Assembly: GCA_963786305.1 (NCBI GenBank)
Contig: CAWAYL010000014.1
Span: 1 to 64,000 of the forward strand
Source of the DNA: CAKZLS01 sp963786305
Lineage (GTDB): Bacteria > Pseudomonadota > Alphaproteobacteria > Rhodospirillales > Defluviicoccaceae
Reading direction: 5' to 3'
Length of the DNA stretch: 64,000 nucleotides
Shown here: in pieces, positions 53,532-62,412 of the stretch
How the letters are laid out: each line of letters begins with the position of its first letter
Numbering within the stretch: position 1 is the first letter of the stretch
Program-made: the position numbers and the translations under genes
The notes under the pieces: generated by a model
What the model was told of the DNA's origin: nothing
Seen by the model: the letters and a program-made list of their open reading frames with translations, nothing else
The model's database searches: none

Positions 53532-53897
53532 TTAGTCGCCAACCCGCACATGATCGGTGTCGAGCGCGGTCGGGAACTCCTCGGCCAGCTGTTCCAGCGC
53601 GACTGCGAGATAACCGTCGAACGCGGAAATGACCTCGGGCTCCGTTAGGCTCGCATCACGGGTCTGCATGTCGGAGAGCACGGATCGCAACACGGCATTG
53701 GTTCCCGGCTGCTCTATGGCGAGACGAACCATGCGCGTGGCGTATTGTTGCGCCTCGTCGCGGGTCATGCCCATCCGCTCGGCGGCCCAATGACCGAACA
53801 GCTTCGCGCGCCGGCACCGCGCCTTGAACTGCGTCTCCTCGTCGAGCTTGTACTTCGCTTCATGTCCCTTCTCGATTTCCCGAAGACTGTCGGTCAT
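53532..53897 (-). CDS. DUF1476, ATPase inhibitor subunit zeta
   Basis: The 121-residue protein (MTDSLREIEKGHEAKYKLDE at the start; FKARCRRAKLFGHWAAERMG; later EEFPTALDTDHVRVG) is the alphaproteobacterial zeta subunit that blocks reverse rotation of F1-ATPase. Start ATG 53897 fits the family. Its gene typically neighbours purB and purC, which supports the view that this is the right edge of the accessory patch. Confidence 0.88.
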   Translation of the reverse strand: MTDSLREIEKGHEAKYKLDEETQFKARCRRAKLFGHWAAERMGMTRDEAQQYATRMVRLAIEQPGTNAVLRSVLSDMQTRDASLTEPEVISAFDGYLAVALEQLAEEFPTALDTDHVRVGD

Positions 53898-54020
53898 GAT
53901 ATTCCTCGTTGAGCGGGTCCTGTATGAGTCTACGGCGCTGCAACCGCGATCGCAACGGAAAGGCGAATGGCGTGACGATCCGGGTGCCGCGAACGCCGTG
54001 GGGAGAGGTTTAAGCCGACC

Positions 54021-54791
54021 ATGTGTACGGTTGTTGTCCTGCGCCGCCCCGATAGCGACTGGCCGCTGCTGATGGCCGCGAACCGCGACGAAATGGCCAG
54101 CCGCCCGTGCCGGCCGCCGGCCCGGCATTGGCCCGGCTACCCGGGCGTCGTGGCCGGGCTGGATGAGCTCGCGGGCGGGACCTGGCTCGGTGTCAACGAC
54201 TGCGGTGTAACAGCGGCGGTGCTCAATCGCCTGAACACGCTCGGCCCCCTGCCGGGAGCGAAAAGCCGGGGAGAACTGCCGCTGCGCGCGCTGGAGCAGA
54301 CAGCCGCGCGAGCCGCCGTCGCCTCATTGGCGGCGCTCGATGCCAACGCCTATCGGCCGTTCAACATGATCGTCGCCGACAGCCGGGATGCTTTCTGGGT
54401 ACGGTGCCGGCAGGCGGACGACGAAACCGGCGGCGCGAACGTCATGGAGACCGGTGAAATCGCGCCGGGATTGTCCATGGTGACGGCCTATGACCTTAAC
54501 GATACGTCTTCACCCCGGATCGGGCGGTTCCTCGCGGAGTTCGAAGCGGCGGCCGTCCCCGATCCGTCATCCGCCGAGTGGTCCGATTGGCGGGCGCTTC
54601 TCGCCAGCCGCGACCATGATCCCGAGGCCGGGCCCGGGGGCGCCATGTGCGTGGTGACCGATTTCGGTTTCGAAACGGTGTCATCGTCATTGATCGCACT
54701 GCCCGCCGGAGAGCGCCACGAAGCCACCCCGATATGGCTGTTTTCGCCGGGCCGTCCTGGCAAAACCGCGTACATGACCGTCGCCCTGTAA
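54021..54791 (+). CDS. NRDE/TANGO2-family protein
   Basis: The 256-residue protein begins MCTVVVLRRPDSDWPLLMAA followed by the eponymous NRDE motif, with GGTWLGVNDCGVTAAVLNRL and RPFNMIVADSRDAFWV. The N-terminal Cys2 after Met removal suggests an Ntn-like fold; human TANGO2 is linked to lipid or heme handling. The biochemical role is unsettled. Complete frame. Confidence 0.85.
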   Translation: MCTVVVLRRPDSDWPLLMAANRDEMASRPCRPPARHWPGYPGVVAGLDELAGGTWLGVNDCGVTAAVLNRLNTLGPLPGAKSRGELPLRALEQTAARAAVASLAALDANAYRPFNMIVADSRDAFWVRCRQADDETGGANVMETGEIAPGLSMVTAYDLNDTSSPRIGRFLAEFEAAAVPDPSSAEWSDWRALLASRDHDPEAGPGGAMCVVTDFGFETVSSSLIALPAGERHEATPIWLFSPGRPGKTAYMTVAL

Positions 54792-54895
54792 CCACCGGTC
54801 TACCGGTATCATTGTTTTGCGGCCAGACACTTGCTATATCAAGGCGCTCTCCTCGTATGCGCTATTCGCGCATTTTCACCACTCGGTTTATCAAT

Positions 54896-55661
54896 ATGGC
54901 CCGACGCAGACAGATTTTCGAAGGCACGGCCAAAATTCTTTTCGAAGGACCTGAACCCGGAACCCTTGTCCAATATTTCAAGGACGACTCCAGCGCGCTC
55001 AGCATCCAGAAGAGAGGCGTGATTACCGGCAAGGGCGTCCTTAATAACCGGATATCCGAATACCTCATGGTCAGGCTCGCCGAGATTGGCATCCCGACCC
55101 ATTTCGTTCGGCGCCTGAACATGCGCGAGCAATTGGTCCGCGAGGTCGAGATCATTCCGGTGCAGGTGGCGGTCCGCAATGTCGCGGCGGGATCCTTCGC
55201 CAAGCGTTTCGGGATGGCCGACGGGACACCCCTGCCACGCTCCATCGTCGAGTACTATTACAAGTCCGACGAACTCGACCATCCGATGGTCTCCGAAGAA
55301 CATATTACCGCGTTCGGATGGGCGACGCCTCAGGATCTCGACGAGACCATGGCGTTGTCGCTCAGGGTCAACGACTTCCTGAGCGGTCTGTTTCTCGGTA
55401 TCGGCATTCGGCTGATGGATCTCAAGGTGGAGTTCGGCCGATTGTGGGACGACGACCAGATGCGCATCGTGCTGGCCGACGAAATCAGCCCCGAATTCGA
55501 CCCGCCTGTGGGACCTTAGAAACAACGAGCGGTTGGACACGGAGCGTTTTCGCGAGGACCTGAGCAAGATCACCGACGCCTATCAGGAAGTTGCCCGCCG
55601 CCTGGGCATTCTTCCGGAAAGCGGCCCGACCGATATCAAGGGCCCCGAGACAATGCAATAA
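54896..55661 (+). CDS. purC: PurC, SAICAR synthetase (one frameshift)
   Basis: It starts at ATG 54896 (MARRRQIFEGTAKILFEGPE). Motifs are KRGVITGKGVLNNRISEYLM, EIIPVQVAVRNVAAGSFAKR and VLADEISPDSTRLWD, the last restored by removing one base near 55497 (CCCGAATTCGACC). After correction it has 254 residues, ending with ITDAYQEVARRLGILPE. It joins aspartate to CAIR in purine synthesis. The upstream gap holds no separate terminator. Confidence 0.95.
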
Positions 55662-55724
55662 CGATGCAATGACGTAAGCCGGTGCAGTAACCATGCAATA
55701 ATATGACAAAGGGACACTTCGGTC

Positions 55725-55967
55725 GTGAAAGCCAAGGTTCACGTAACGCTGAAAAACGGGGTTCTGGATCCGGAAGGCAGGGCGGTGCAACACGCCCTTG
55801 AAGCCTTGGGGTTCGCGGGCATCAACGAAATCCGCAAGGGGAAGTTCATCGAAATCGATCTTCTCGAGACCGATCCGGGCAAAGCGCACGAACACATCGA
55901 AGCCATGTGCCGGCAACTGCTCGCCAATACGGTCATCGAGAACTATGCCATCGATATCGTGGAATAA
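55725..55967 (+). CDS. purS: PurS, FGAM synthase small subunit
   Basis: The 80-residue protein starts at GTG 55725 (VKAKVHVTLKNGVLDPEGRA), with LGFAGINEIRKGKFIEIDLL and ENYAIDIVE. PurS bridges PurQ and PurL in the three-part FGAM synthase. It lies between purC and purQ. Confidence 0.95.
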   Translation: MKAKVHVTLKNGVLDPEGRAVQHALEALGFAGINEIRKGKFIEIDLLETDPGKAHEHIEAMCRQLLANTVIENYAIDIVE

Positions 55968-56057
55968 GGCGGAGACCGTTTGCGCGCTTTCCGATTGTCA
56001 CCGTTCCGTTCCGACCCGTGGTATCATCCCGTAGTCTCGAAGGCCGCAGTTCCGCAA

Positions 56058-56747
56058 ATGAAAAGCGCAGTCATCGTCTTTCCCGGCTCCAATTGCGACC
56101 GCGACGTCGCCGTGGCGCTGACCCATGCCACCGGCGCGCCGCCGCTGATGATTTGGCATCGTGAAACCGAGTTGCCGCCGCTCGACCTCATCGTCGTTCC
56201 GGGAGGCTTCTCCTACGGCGATTACCTGCGGGCCGGCGCCATGGCGGCGCACTCTCCCATCATGCGCGACGTGAAAGGGCGCGCCGAGGCGGGAGTCGCC
56301 GTCCTCGGCATCTGCAACGGCTTCCAGATCCTGACCGAAACAGGTCTTCTGCCCGGCGTGCTGATGAGAAACGCCGACCTCAAGTTCATTTGTCGCGATG
56401 TTTACCTCAAGGTAGAAAATCCGGGAACAATCTTCACCAAGGGTTACAGGCGGGGACAAATCGTGAGGTTTCCCATCGCGCACAACGAGGGAAACTACTT
56501 CGCCGATGACGTCACCTTGCGGGAATTGAAGGACAAGGACCGCATCGTCTTCCGATATTGCGGTTCCGAAGGCGACGTTGACGACCGGTTCAACCCCAAC
56601 GGCTCCCAGGACAACATCGCGGGGATCCTCAACGAACGGGGCAATGTTCTGGGAATGATGCCTCACCCGGAACGGCTCGCCGAGCCGCTGTTGGGCGGGA
56701 CGGACGGTCGGGCGATGTTCGACGGCTTGCTGGCGGCTTTGCGATAG
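56058..56747 (+). CDS. purQ: PurQ, FGAM synthase glutaminase subunit
   Basis: I start at ATG 56058 (MKSAVIVFPGSNCDRDVAVA), giving 229 residues. The class I glutaminase triad is visible: Cys in GVAVLGICNGFQILTE, and His and Glu in NVLGMMPHPERLAEPL. VVPGGFSYGDYLRAGAMAA is the oxyanion region. It releases ammonia for PurL. Clean frame. Confidence 0.96.
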   Translation: MKSAVIVFPGSNCDRDVAVALTHATGAPPLMIWHRETELPPLDLIVVPGGFSYGDYLRAGAMAAHSPIMRDVKGRAEAGVAVLGICNGFQILTETGLLPGVLMRNADLKFICRDVYLKVENPGTIFTKGYRRGQIVRFPIAHNEGNYFADDVTLRELKDKDRIVFRYCGSEGDVDDRFNPNGSQDNIAGILNERGNVLGMMPHPERLAEPLLGGTDGRAMFDGLLAALR

Positions 56748-56791
56748 GCGGGTCACCGGCCGCATTATTGGATTTCATTGGTGTAATACCG

Positions 56792-59017
56792 ATGACAGAC
56801 ATCACCGCGGATACGGTTTCCCAGCACGGGTTGACGACGCAGGAATATTCGAAAATTCTCGAGATCCTGGGGCGTCCGCCCAATATCACCGAGCTTGGCA
56901 TATTCTCGGTGATGTGGAGCGAGCATTGCTCCTACAAATCATCGAAGAAATGGCTCCGGAACTTGCCGACCACGGCGCCCTGGGTGGTGTGCGGTCCCGG
57001 CGAGAATGCCGGCGTGGTGGATATCGGCGACGGGCAGGTGGCCATTTTCAAGATGGAAAGCCACAACCACCCGTCGTACATCGAGCCGTATCAGGGCGCG
57101 GCCACGGGTGTCGGCGGTATCCTTCGCGACGTCTTCACCATGGGCGCGCGTCCGGTCGCCAATCTCAACGCGCTCCGTTTCGGCAGCCCCGATCACCCCA
57201 AAATGCGGCACCTGATCGCCGGGGTCGTTGGCGGCATCGGCGGCTACGGGAACTGCGTGGGTGTGCCGACGGTCGCCGGCGAATGCGCGTTTCATGGCGG
57301 TTACGACGGCAACATTCTGGTCAATGCGATGACCGTCGGGGTCGCTCCATCGAACAAGATCTTCTTCTCGGCGGCGGCGGGCATCGGCAATCCCATCGTC
57401 TATGTCGGTTCGAAGACGGGGCGCGACGGCATCCACGGCGCGACCATGGCGTCCGCCGAGTTCACCGAGGACACGGAGGAGAAAAGGCCCACGGTGCAGG
57501 TTGGCGACCCGTTCACCGAGAAGCTGCTTATCGAAGCCTGCCTGGAGCTGATGGCGACCGACGCGATCATCGCCATCCAGGACATGGGCGCGGCCGGCCT
57601 GACCTCGTCGTCCTTCGAGATGGCTTCGAAAGGCGGCCTCGGCGTGGAATTCGATCTCGACCGCGTGCCCATTCGCGAACAAGGCATGACGGCCTACGAG
57701 ATCATGCTGTCCGAGAGCCAGGAACGGATGCTGATGGTGCTGAAGCCGGGACGCGAGGCGGAGGCCCGCGCCATTTTCGAAAAGTGGGAACTCGACTTCG
57801 CGATTATCGGCCGGACCACCGATACCGGGCACATGGTCCTTCGCCAGCACGGAGACATCGTCGCCGACTTGCCCATCGACCCCCTCGTGGCATCCTCTCC
57901 GGATTATGACCGTCCTTGGGTCGAGACGCCTCAATCGGCGGTCATCCCGGCGGCCGACATCCCCCCATGCGACGACGTCATGGCGGCGTTGCGGCATTTG
58001 ATGGCCAAACCCGACCTCGCCAGCAAGCGCTGGGTGTGGGAGCAATACGACCACATGGTCATGGCCGACACCGTGCAGCGTCCGGGAGGCAGCGCCGGGG
58101 TCGTGCGGGTGCACGGCACCAAGAAGGGCTTGGCCGTCTGTTGCGACTGCACGCCCCGATACTGTTTTTCCGACCCCGTTCAGGGCGGCCGGCAGGCCGT
58201 GGCCGAGGCGTGGCGCAATCTCACCGCCGTCGGCGCCAAGCCCCTGGCGATCACCGACTGTCTGAATTTCGGAAATCCCGAGAAACCGGAAATCATGGGG
58301 CAATTCGCGGGCTGTGTGAGCGGCATGGCGGACGCGTGCGCGGCCCTCGAGTTTCCGGTCGTGTCGGGCAACGTGTCGTTCTACAACGAGACCAACGGAG
58401 TCGCGATACCGCCAACGCCGGCGATCGGCGGCGTCGGTCTGATCCAGGATCTGGAACGCATGGCATCCATCGCGCTTAACGCCGAGGGCGATATTCTTCT
58501 TCTGGTCGGCGGGCCGGCCGGCGGCGATGGCGGCTGGCTCGGTCAATCCCTGTATCTCCGCGAGATCGAGGGACGGGAGGAAGGCGCGCCGCCACCGGTC
58601 GATCTCGGCGTCGAAAAACGCAACGGCGATTTCGTGCGGGGTCTCATCGTGGACGGGTCCGTTGCGACCTGTCATGACGTCTCCGACGGGGGCATGTTGG
58701 TTGCCGCCGCCGAAATGGCATTGGCGGGAGACAGGGGTGCAACGCTCGACTTACCCGACACCGGTGAGCGCCTCCACGGATGGTTTTTCGGCGAAGATCA
58801 GGCGCGTTATATTCTGTCCGTCCCGCAATCCCGGGTGGATGCGATCCAGGTGCGGGCGGGCTCCGCCGGTGTCCCCATCCGGCGCATCGGGGTCACGGGC
58901 GGTCGGCGGTTGACTGTGAACCGGTCGCATTCCATATCCCTCAGCGAGCTTCGTGAATTGCATGAAGGGTGGATGCCGCGCTACATGGCGGGGCAACAAC
59001 GAGGCGTGGAAGGATAA
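56792..59017 (+). CDS. purL: PurL, FGAM synthase large subunit
   Basis: The 741-residue protein starts at ATG 56792 (MTDITADTVSQHGLTTQEYS). ATP/Mg motifs are FSVMWSEHCSYKSSKKWLR, VAIFKMESHNHPSYIEPYQG, ATGVGGILRDVFTMGARPVA and FGDP-type GGPAGGDGGWLGQSLYL. It uses ATP and PurQ ammonia to make FGAM. The frame is intact over 2.2 kb, a useful contrast with the damaged nif genes. Confidence 0.97.
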   Translation: MTDITADTVSQHGLTTQEYSKILEILGRPPNITELGIFSVMWSEHCSYKSSKKWLRNLPTTAPWVVCGPGENAGVVDIGDGQVAIFKMESHNHPSYIEPYQGAATGVGGILRDVFTMGARPVANLNALRFGSPDHPKMRHLIAGVVGGIGGYGNCVGVPTVAGECAFHGGYDGNILVNAMTVGVAPSNKIFFSAAAGIGNPIVYVGSKTGRDGIHGATMASAEFTEDTEEKRPTVQVGDPFTEKLLIEACLELMATDAIIAIQDMGAAGLTSSSFEMASKGGLGVEFDLDRVPIREQGMTAYEIMLSESQERMLMVLKPGREAEARAIFEKWELDFAIIGRTTDTGHMVLRQHGDIVADLPIDPLVASSPDYDRPWVETPQSAVIPAADIPPCDDVMAALRHLMAKPDLASKRWVWEQYDHMVMADTVQRPGGSAGVVRVHGTKKGLAVCCDCTPRYCFSDPVQGGRQAVAEAWRNLTAVGAKPLAITDCLNFGNPEKPEIMGQFAGCVSGMADACAALEFPVVSGNVSFYNETNGVAIPPTPAIGGVGLIQDLERMASIALNAEGDILLLVGGPAGGDGGWLGQSLYLREIEGREEGAPPPVDLGVEKRNGDFVRGLIVDGSVATCHDVSDGGMLVAAAEMALAGDRGATLDLPDTGERLHGWFFGEDQARYILSVPQSRVDAIQVRAGSAGVPIRRIGVTGGRRLTVNRSHSISLSELRELHEGWMPRYMAGQQRGVEG

Positions 59018-59028
59018 CGGTGACGGGC

Positions 59029-59268
59029 ATGGCAATGGACGGCGGAGATATCGAGCGGATGATCAGGGAAGCGATCCCCGACGCCCAGGTCAGGCTCGAA
59101 GACCTGCGCGGCGACGGCGATCATTACGCCGCGACCGTGATATCGGCGACATTCAAGGGCAAAACCAGGGTACAGCAGCACCAAATCGTCTATCAGGCGT
59201 TACGCGGCCGCATGGGCAATGAACTGCATGCGCTGGCGCTGCAAACCGGTGTTCCCGACAGCGGCTGA
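59029..59268 (+). CDS. bolA: BolA family protein
   Basis: The 79-residue protein (MAMDGGDIERMIREAIPDAQ, then GDGDHYAATVISATFKGKTR, QHQIVYQALRGRMGNELHAL) is a YrbA-like BolA. It pairs with the CGFS glutaredoxin encoded 27 bp downstream to handle [2Fe-2S] clusters. Start ATG 59029 chosen from the family length. Confidence 0.92.
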   Translation: MAMDGGDIERMIREAIPDAQVRLEDLRGDGDHYAATVISATFKGKTRVQQHQIVYQALRGRMGNELHALALQTGVPDSG

Positions 59269-59295
59269 CACTTAGACTCAGGAAAGGATGCGAAC

Positions 59296-59631
59296 ATGAA
59301 CGAAAATCCGGTATTCGCGCGGATTCAGAGCGAGATAGAAGCAACACCCGTGGTCTTGTTCATGAAGGGAACCCCGATGTTTCCTCAATGCGGGTTTTCG
59401 GCTGCGGTCGTGCAGGCCTTGACCAACCTCGGCATCAAGTTCAAGGGGATCGACGTGCTCACCGACCCGTCGCTTCGCGAGGGCGTCAAGCAGTTCGCCA
59501 ATTGGCCGACGATTCCCCAGCTTTATGTGAAGGGGGAATTTGTCGGCGGCTGCGATATCGTGCGAGAGATGTACGGAACCGGCGAGCTGCAGCAGTTTCT
59601 CGATGAAAAAGGCGTTGAATACGCGGGGTAG
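59296..59631 (+). CDS. grxD: Monothiol glutaredoxin Grx4/GrxD
   Basis: The 111-residue protein has the CGFS site in MKGTPMFPQCGFSAAVVQAL, FKGIDVLTDPSLREGVKQFA, TIPQLYVKGEFVGGCDIVRE. It binds a bridging [2Fe-2S] cluster with glutathione and BolA. GGAAAGG lies just before the ATG. Confidence 0.95.
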   Translation: MNENPVFARIQSEIEATPVVLFMKGTPMFPQCGFSAAVVQALTNLGIKFKGIDVLTDPSLREGVKQFANWPTIPQLYVKGEFVGGCDIVREMYGTGELQQFLDEKGVEYAG

Positions 59632-59875
59632 TCTCGCGATAGATGTTTTCACCGGGTCATCGGCGGGCCGCGTGGAGCCGTCGCGGTCCTTTCGTCGCGA
59701 GCACCCGGCGCGCGCACCCGACGCCTATAGCGGGTGTTTTCGCGATTTTTACAGCCAACTTCCCTACCGGATTGAGTGGGTAGCAAGCCGACGGTACCGA
59801 AGTTTACGATTAATACACTAGATCGATGGTGAAATAAGTGATCGTCGGGACGTTCAGGTACAGGGGAGAACAACC

Positions 59876-60343
59876 ATGCTGGCAACACGAACCATCCGAA
59901 AGAAGACGAAACGCCGCACCGACGTGACCCTTACGGATAACGATATTTTCGACGTGGACACGATCAGTCCACACGACACGGATGCCCTGCGAGCGGTTGC
60001 CGAGCAGTTGGGAACTCATGACAGGATTCCCAATCTCATTCGCGGTGCCGCTCGATCGCGGGACCTGTGTGACGTGCACGACTGCGCGGCGCGTGAATCC
60101 CTCCGCGCGGCGCGGTGCGCCAGGGAGAGCGGCGATACCGTGTCGTATCGCGTATCCTTGAAGACCGCCAAGGACGCCCGTCGCAGGGTGAAAGAATGTC
60201 GCCAATTCGCTCGCGAATGCGAAGACCGGGCAAATGCGCTCATCATGGCGGGTTCCGCGTCCCGCGAGGACGGGTCGTCGTCCCACGAAGCGACAACGCC
60301 AGACGCCACGAGCGGGTTGCCTCCGAAGTCCGTCGAACGGTAA
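59876..60343 (+). CDS. Hypothetical protein
   Basis: A 155-residue hydrophilic protein starts at ATG 59876 after GGGAG (MLATRTIRKKTKRRTDVTLT). A helical middle segment has several cysteines (RDLCDVHDCAARESLRAARC) and RVKECRQFARECEDRANALI, followed by a low-complexity Ser/Thr-rich tail. I do not recognise a family. It is flanked by long intergenic regions. Confidence 0.5.
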   Translation: MLATRTIRKKTKRRTDVTLTDNDIFDVDTISPHDTDALRAVAEQLGTHDRIPNLIRGAARSRDLCDVHDCAARESLRAARCARESGDTVSYRVSLKTAKDARRRVKECRQFARECEDRANALIMAGSASREDGSSSHEATTPDATSGLPPKSVER

Positions 60344-60479
60344 ACTCCCACGGTCTCCCCCACAGATAGTACCGCGCGCCCCGCGTTCATTGAAGCGGCA
60401 GCGGCAGCCGGTCGACGCGTGGACGGCAGCGCATTTATCCAATACACTCGCTGTCCAACGATGCAACGGAATTCATGTA

Positions 60480-60663
60480 ATACCAATTCTCGTTGATAGG
60501 AACGGCCGCACGGAGGGTCGTGTTTCACGCTTCCTCGGGGCCCAGGTTCCAAAGGTGGGGGAACCGCTTGACGATGGATCCCCATCGCCAGTACGGTCCC
60601 TCCTGCCTGCCGAGGAAGCGTGAAACACGATCACAACGAGTCCCTATCAATGAGATTTGGTAT
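60480..60663. mobile_element. MITE-like element with nested inverted repeats
   Basis: Outer inverted ends: ATACCAATTCTCGTTGATAGG from 60480 faces ATACCAAATCTCATTGATAGG read from the complement at 60663 (two mismatches). Inner ends: TCGTGTTTCACGCTTCCTCGG (60518-60538) is perfectly complementary to 60610-60630. The 71-bp core carries the dispersed repeat also found at 50675-50748. There is no ORF. This is the structure of a small non-autonomous element or a recombined IS end pair. Confidence 0.75.
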
Positions 60664-60747
60664 AAACTTCGCAAGTGTGATTGCTTTCGCTTGTTTGCCG
60701 GCGACGGCCATCAAGCCTGAGCGTAGAGAGCTTGGAAAGGGGCGTAT

Positions 60748-61176
60748 ATGTATAAGAACATTCTATTTGCCGTCGACCTGAATGACGATAGCTCATGGGA
60801 AAGGGCGCTGCCGACGGCGGTGGAGTACTGTCGCGCCTTCGGTTCCATCCTGCACGTCATTACCGTGGCCCCAAGCTTCGGCATGTCGTACGTCGGTCAA
60901 TTCTTTCCGGAGGGGTACGAAAAACAGTTGGAGGAATCGCTCCTCGAGGGGCTGAAGGAATTCGTGAAAAAGCATGTTCCCGAGGATGTGAAAGTCCAGC
61001 ATATCGTCAGTCCGGGAACCGTCTATCAGGAGATTCTCGGCACCGCCAAGATCATCGGCGCGGACCTGATCGTCATGGCATCGCATCGTCCCGAATTGAA
61101 GGACTACCTGCTCGGCCCGAACTCGGCGCGGGTGGTTCGCCACGCCCAGTGCTCGGTGCTGGTGGTCCGCGGATAA
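60748..61176 (+). CDS. Universal stress protein (UspA family)
   Basis: The 142-residue single Usp domain (MYKNILFAVDLNDDSSWERA; SPGTVYQEILGTAKIIGADL; MASHRPELKDYLLGPNSARV; HAQCSVLVVRG) has the ATP-binding G-2x-G-9x-G(S/T) type region in its C-terminal third, here with LLGPNSARVVRHAQCSVLV. GGAAAGGGG precedes the start. It converges with the K+ channel gene. Confidence 0.92.
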   Translation: MYKNILFAVDLNDDSSWERALPTAVEYCRAFGSILHVITVAPSFGMSYVGQFFPEGYEKQLEESLLEGLKEFVKKHVPEDVKVQHIVSPGTVYQEILGTAKIIGADLIVMASHRPELKDYLLGPNSARVVRHAQCSVLVVRG

Positions 61177-61193
61177 CGGTCAGCGCCGAGTCA

Positions 61194-62300
61194 TTACGGG
61201 CGCAATCGCGCCAGCACGGCCTCGATCTTTGATGCGGATGGAATGTTTTCTTGCCGCGCAATGACGTGGAGAGCGACGGCATGGATAAGGGCATCGGGAG
61301 GCGGATTGCATTGTACCCCGCCTCCCGATGCCTCGTAGCCAATCGCCGTGCCCATGTCTGCTTCCATCACGCCACGCGCGATCTCCGCCCAGCGCAGTCC
61401 CGACGTATGAACGTCAATACGGGCACAGACGTCTCCGTGGCTCGTGAAGATGTTTTCCAGTATTTCAGACGATCCGGGGGAAGTCAGCGCCCGCACCAAG
61501 AATTCCGGGTAAAAACGGATGGGGCGCACGACAATATCGGCGCCGGCTTTCTTCATTCTTTGGCGATTTGCATCCTTTACGCACTCCGCCAGCACACGGC
61601 CCTTGGCGCCCAACTCCCGCGCAAGGCTGACGCGATCAAAAGTCCGGGCGTCCGAGCGTAAGTCGTCCTCCTGATGGGCAAGCACGATAATCGCCGCCGC
61701 CTTATCGACATCGGTGGCGGCGATGTCATCCGGGTCATTCGGGTAGCCCGCGTGAAGGACGAGTCCCAGGCGCTGGAGTGAGCGCGGCAGGCCGTCGGGA
61801 AAGCGAATGGTCAAGATCTCCACCGGACAATCGCCGAACTCCTCGCTTTCCTGGAGATCGGTGACCAGGCGAAAGAGGAATTGTTCCTGGTTGATGTTCG
61901 GGCCGCCCATTATCAGCACATGGTTTTTCATTTTACACCTCCATAGCCCCTTGATCATCAAGGCTTTTCGCTCGGATCGATATTCGAAGTAATCCGCCGC
62001 CGTGTGAAACAGCACGAAAATCCCACCCACATAAATGAGAACGACGGTCGATGCCCGGCCCCACAAGGTCGCAGCGGCCCTGTCGCCGTAACCGACGGTC
62101 GTCATCGTCGTCAGCGTCAACCACATGGCATCGCCCAATGTCATGCCTTCGAACTCGATCATGGCCAGCGAGTGGAAAACGATGATAGCGCCGAGGTAAA
62201 CGGCGGATCGCAGCAGAGAGCGGCGCATGTCCACCGGCGCGAGAAGACGGCGGTATCGAGACCAGCGCTGGCGAGTGCGACGAAGAAAGAAAAAGTACAT
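61194..62300 (-). CDS. Potassium channel with TrkA-N (RCK) domain
   Basis: The 368-residue protein has two membrane helices around the selectivity filter TLTTMTTVGYGDRAAATLWG (about residues 62-81). A cytoplasmic RCK/TrkA-N domain follows (KNHVLIMGGPNINQEQFLFR, AAAIIVLAHQEDDLRSDART, GADIVVRPIRFYPEFLVRAL). Its GGPNINQ loop is a variant of GxGxxG, so the ligand may differ from NAD. No frameshift. Confidence 0.9.
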   Translation of the reverse strand: MYFFFLRRTRQRWSRYRRLLAPVDMRRSLLRSAVYLGAIIVFHSLAMIEFEGMTLGDAMWLTLTTMTTVGYGDRAAATLWGRASTVVLIYVGGIFVLFHTAADYFEYRSERKALMIKGLWRCKMKNHVLIMGGPNINQEQFLFRLVTDLQESEEFGDCPVEILTIRFPDGLPRSLQRLGLVLHAGYPNDPDDIAATDVDKAAAIIVLAHQEDDLRSDARTFDRVSLARELGAKGRVLAECVKDANRQRMKKAGADIVVRPIRFYPEFLVRALTSPGSSEILENIFTSHGDVCARIDVHTSGLRWAEIARGVMEADMGTAIGYEASGGGVQCNPPPDALIHAVALHVIARQENIPSASKIEAVLARLRP

Positions 62301-62412
62301 GAGAGCGCCTTCTCCTTCGAACGACCGAAAGGATTGGTCAGTCTCGCGTAAAACGCCGCTGCGCCGGTCTTATCAATTCGTTCGTTTTACGCTCCAGCCA
62401 CACAGCCCGCTG

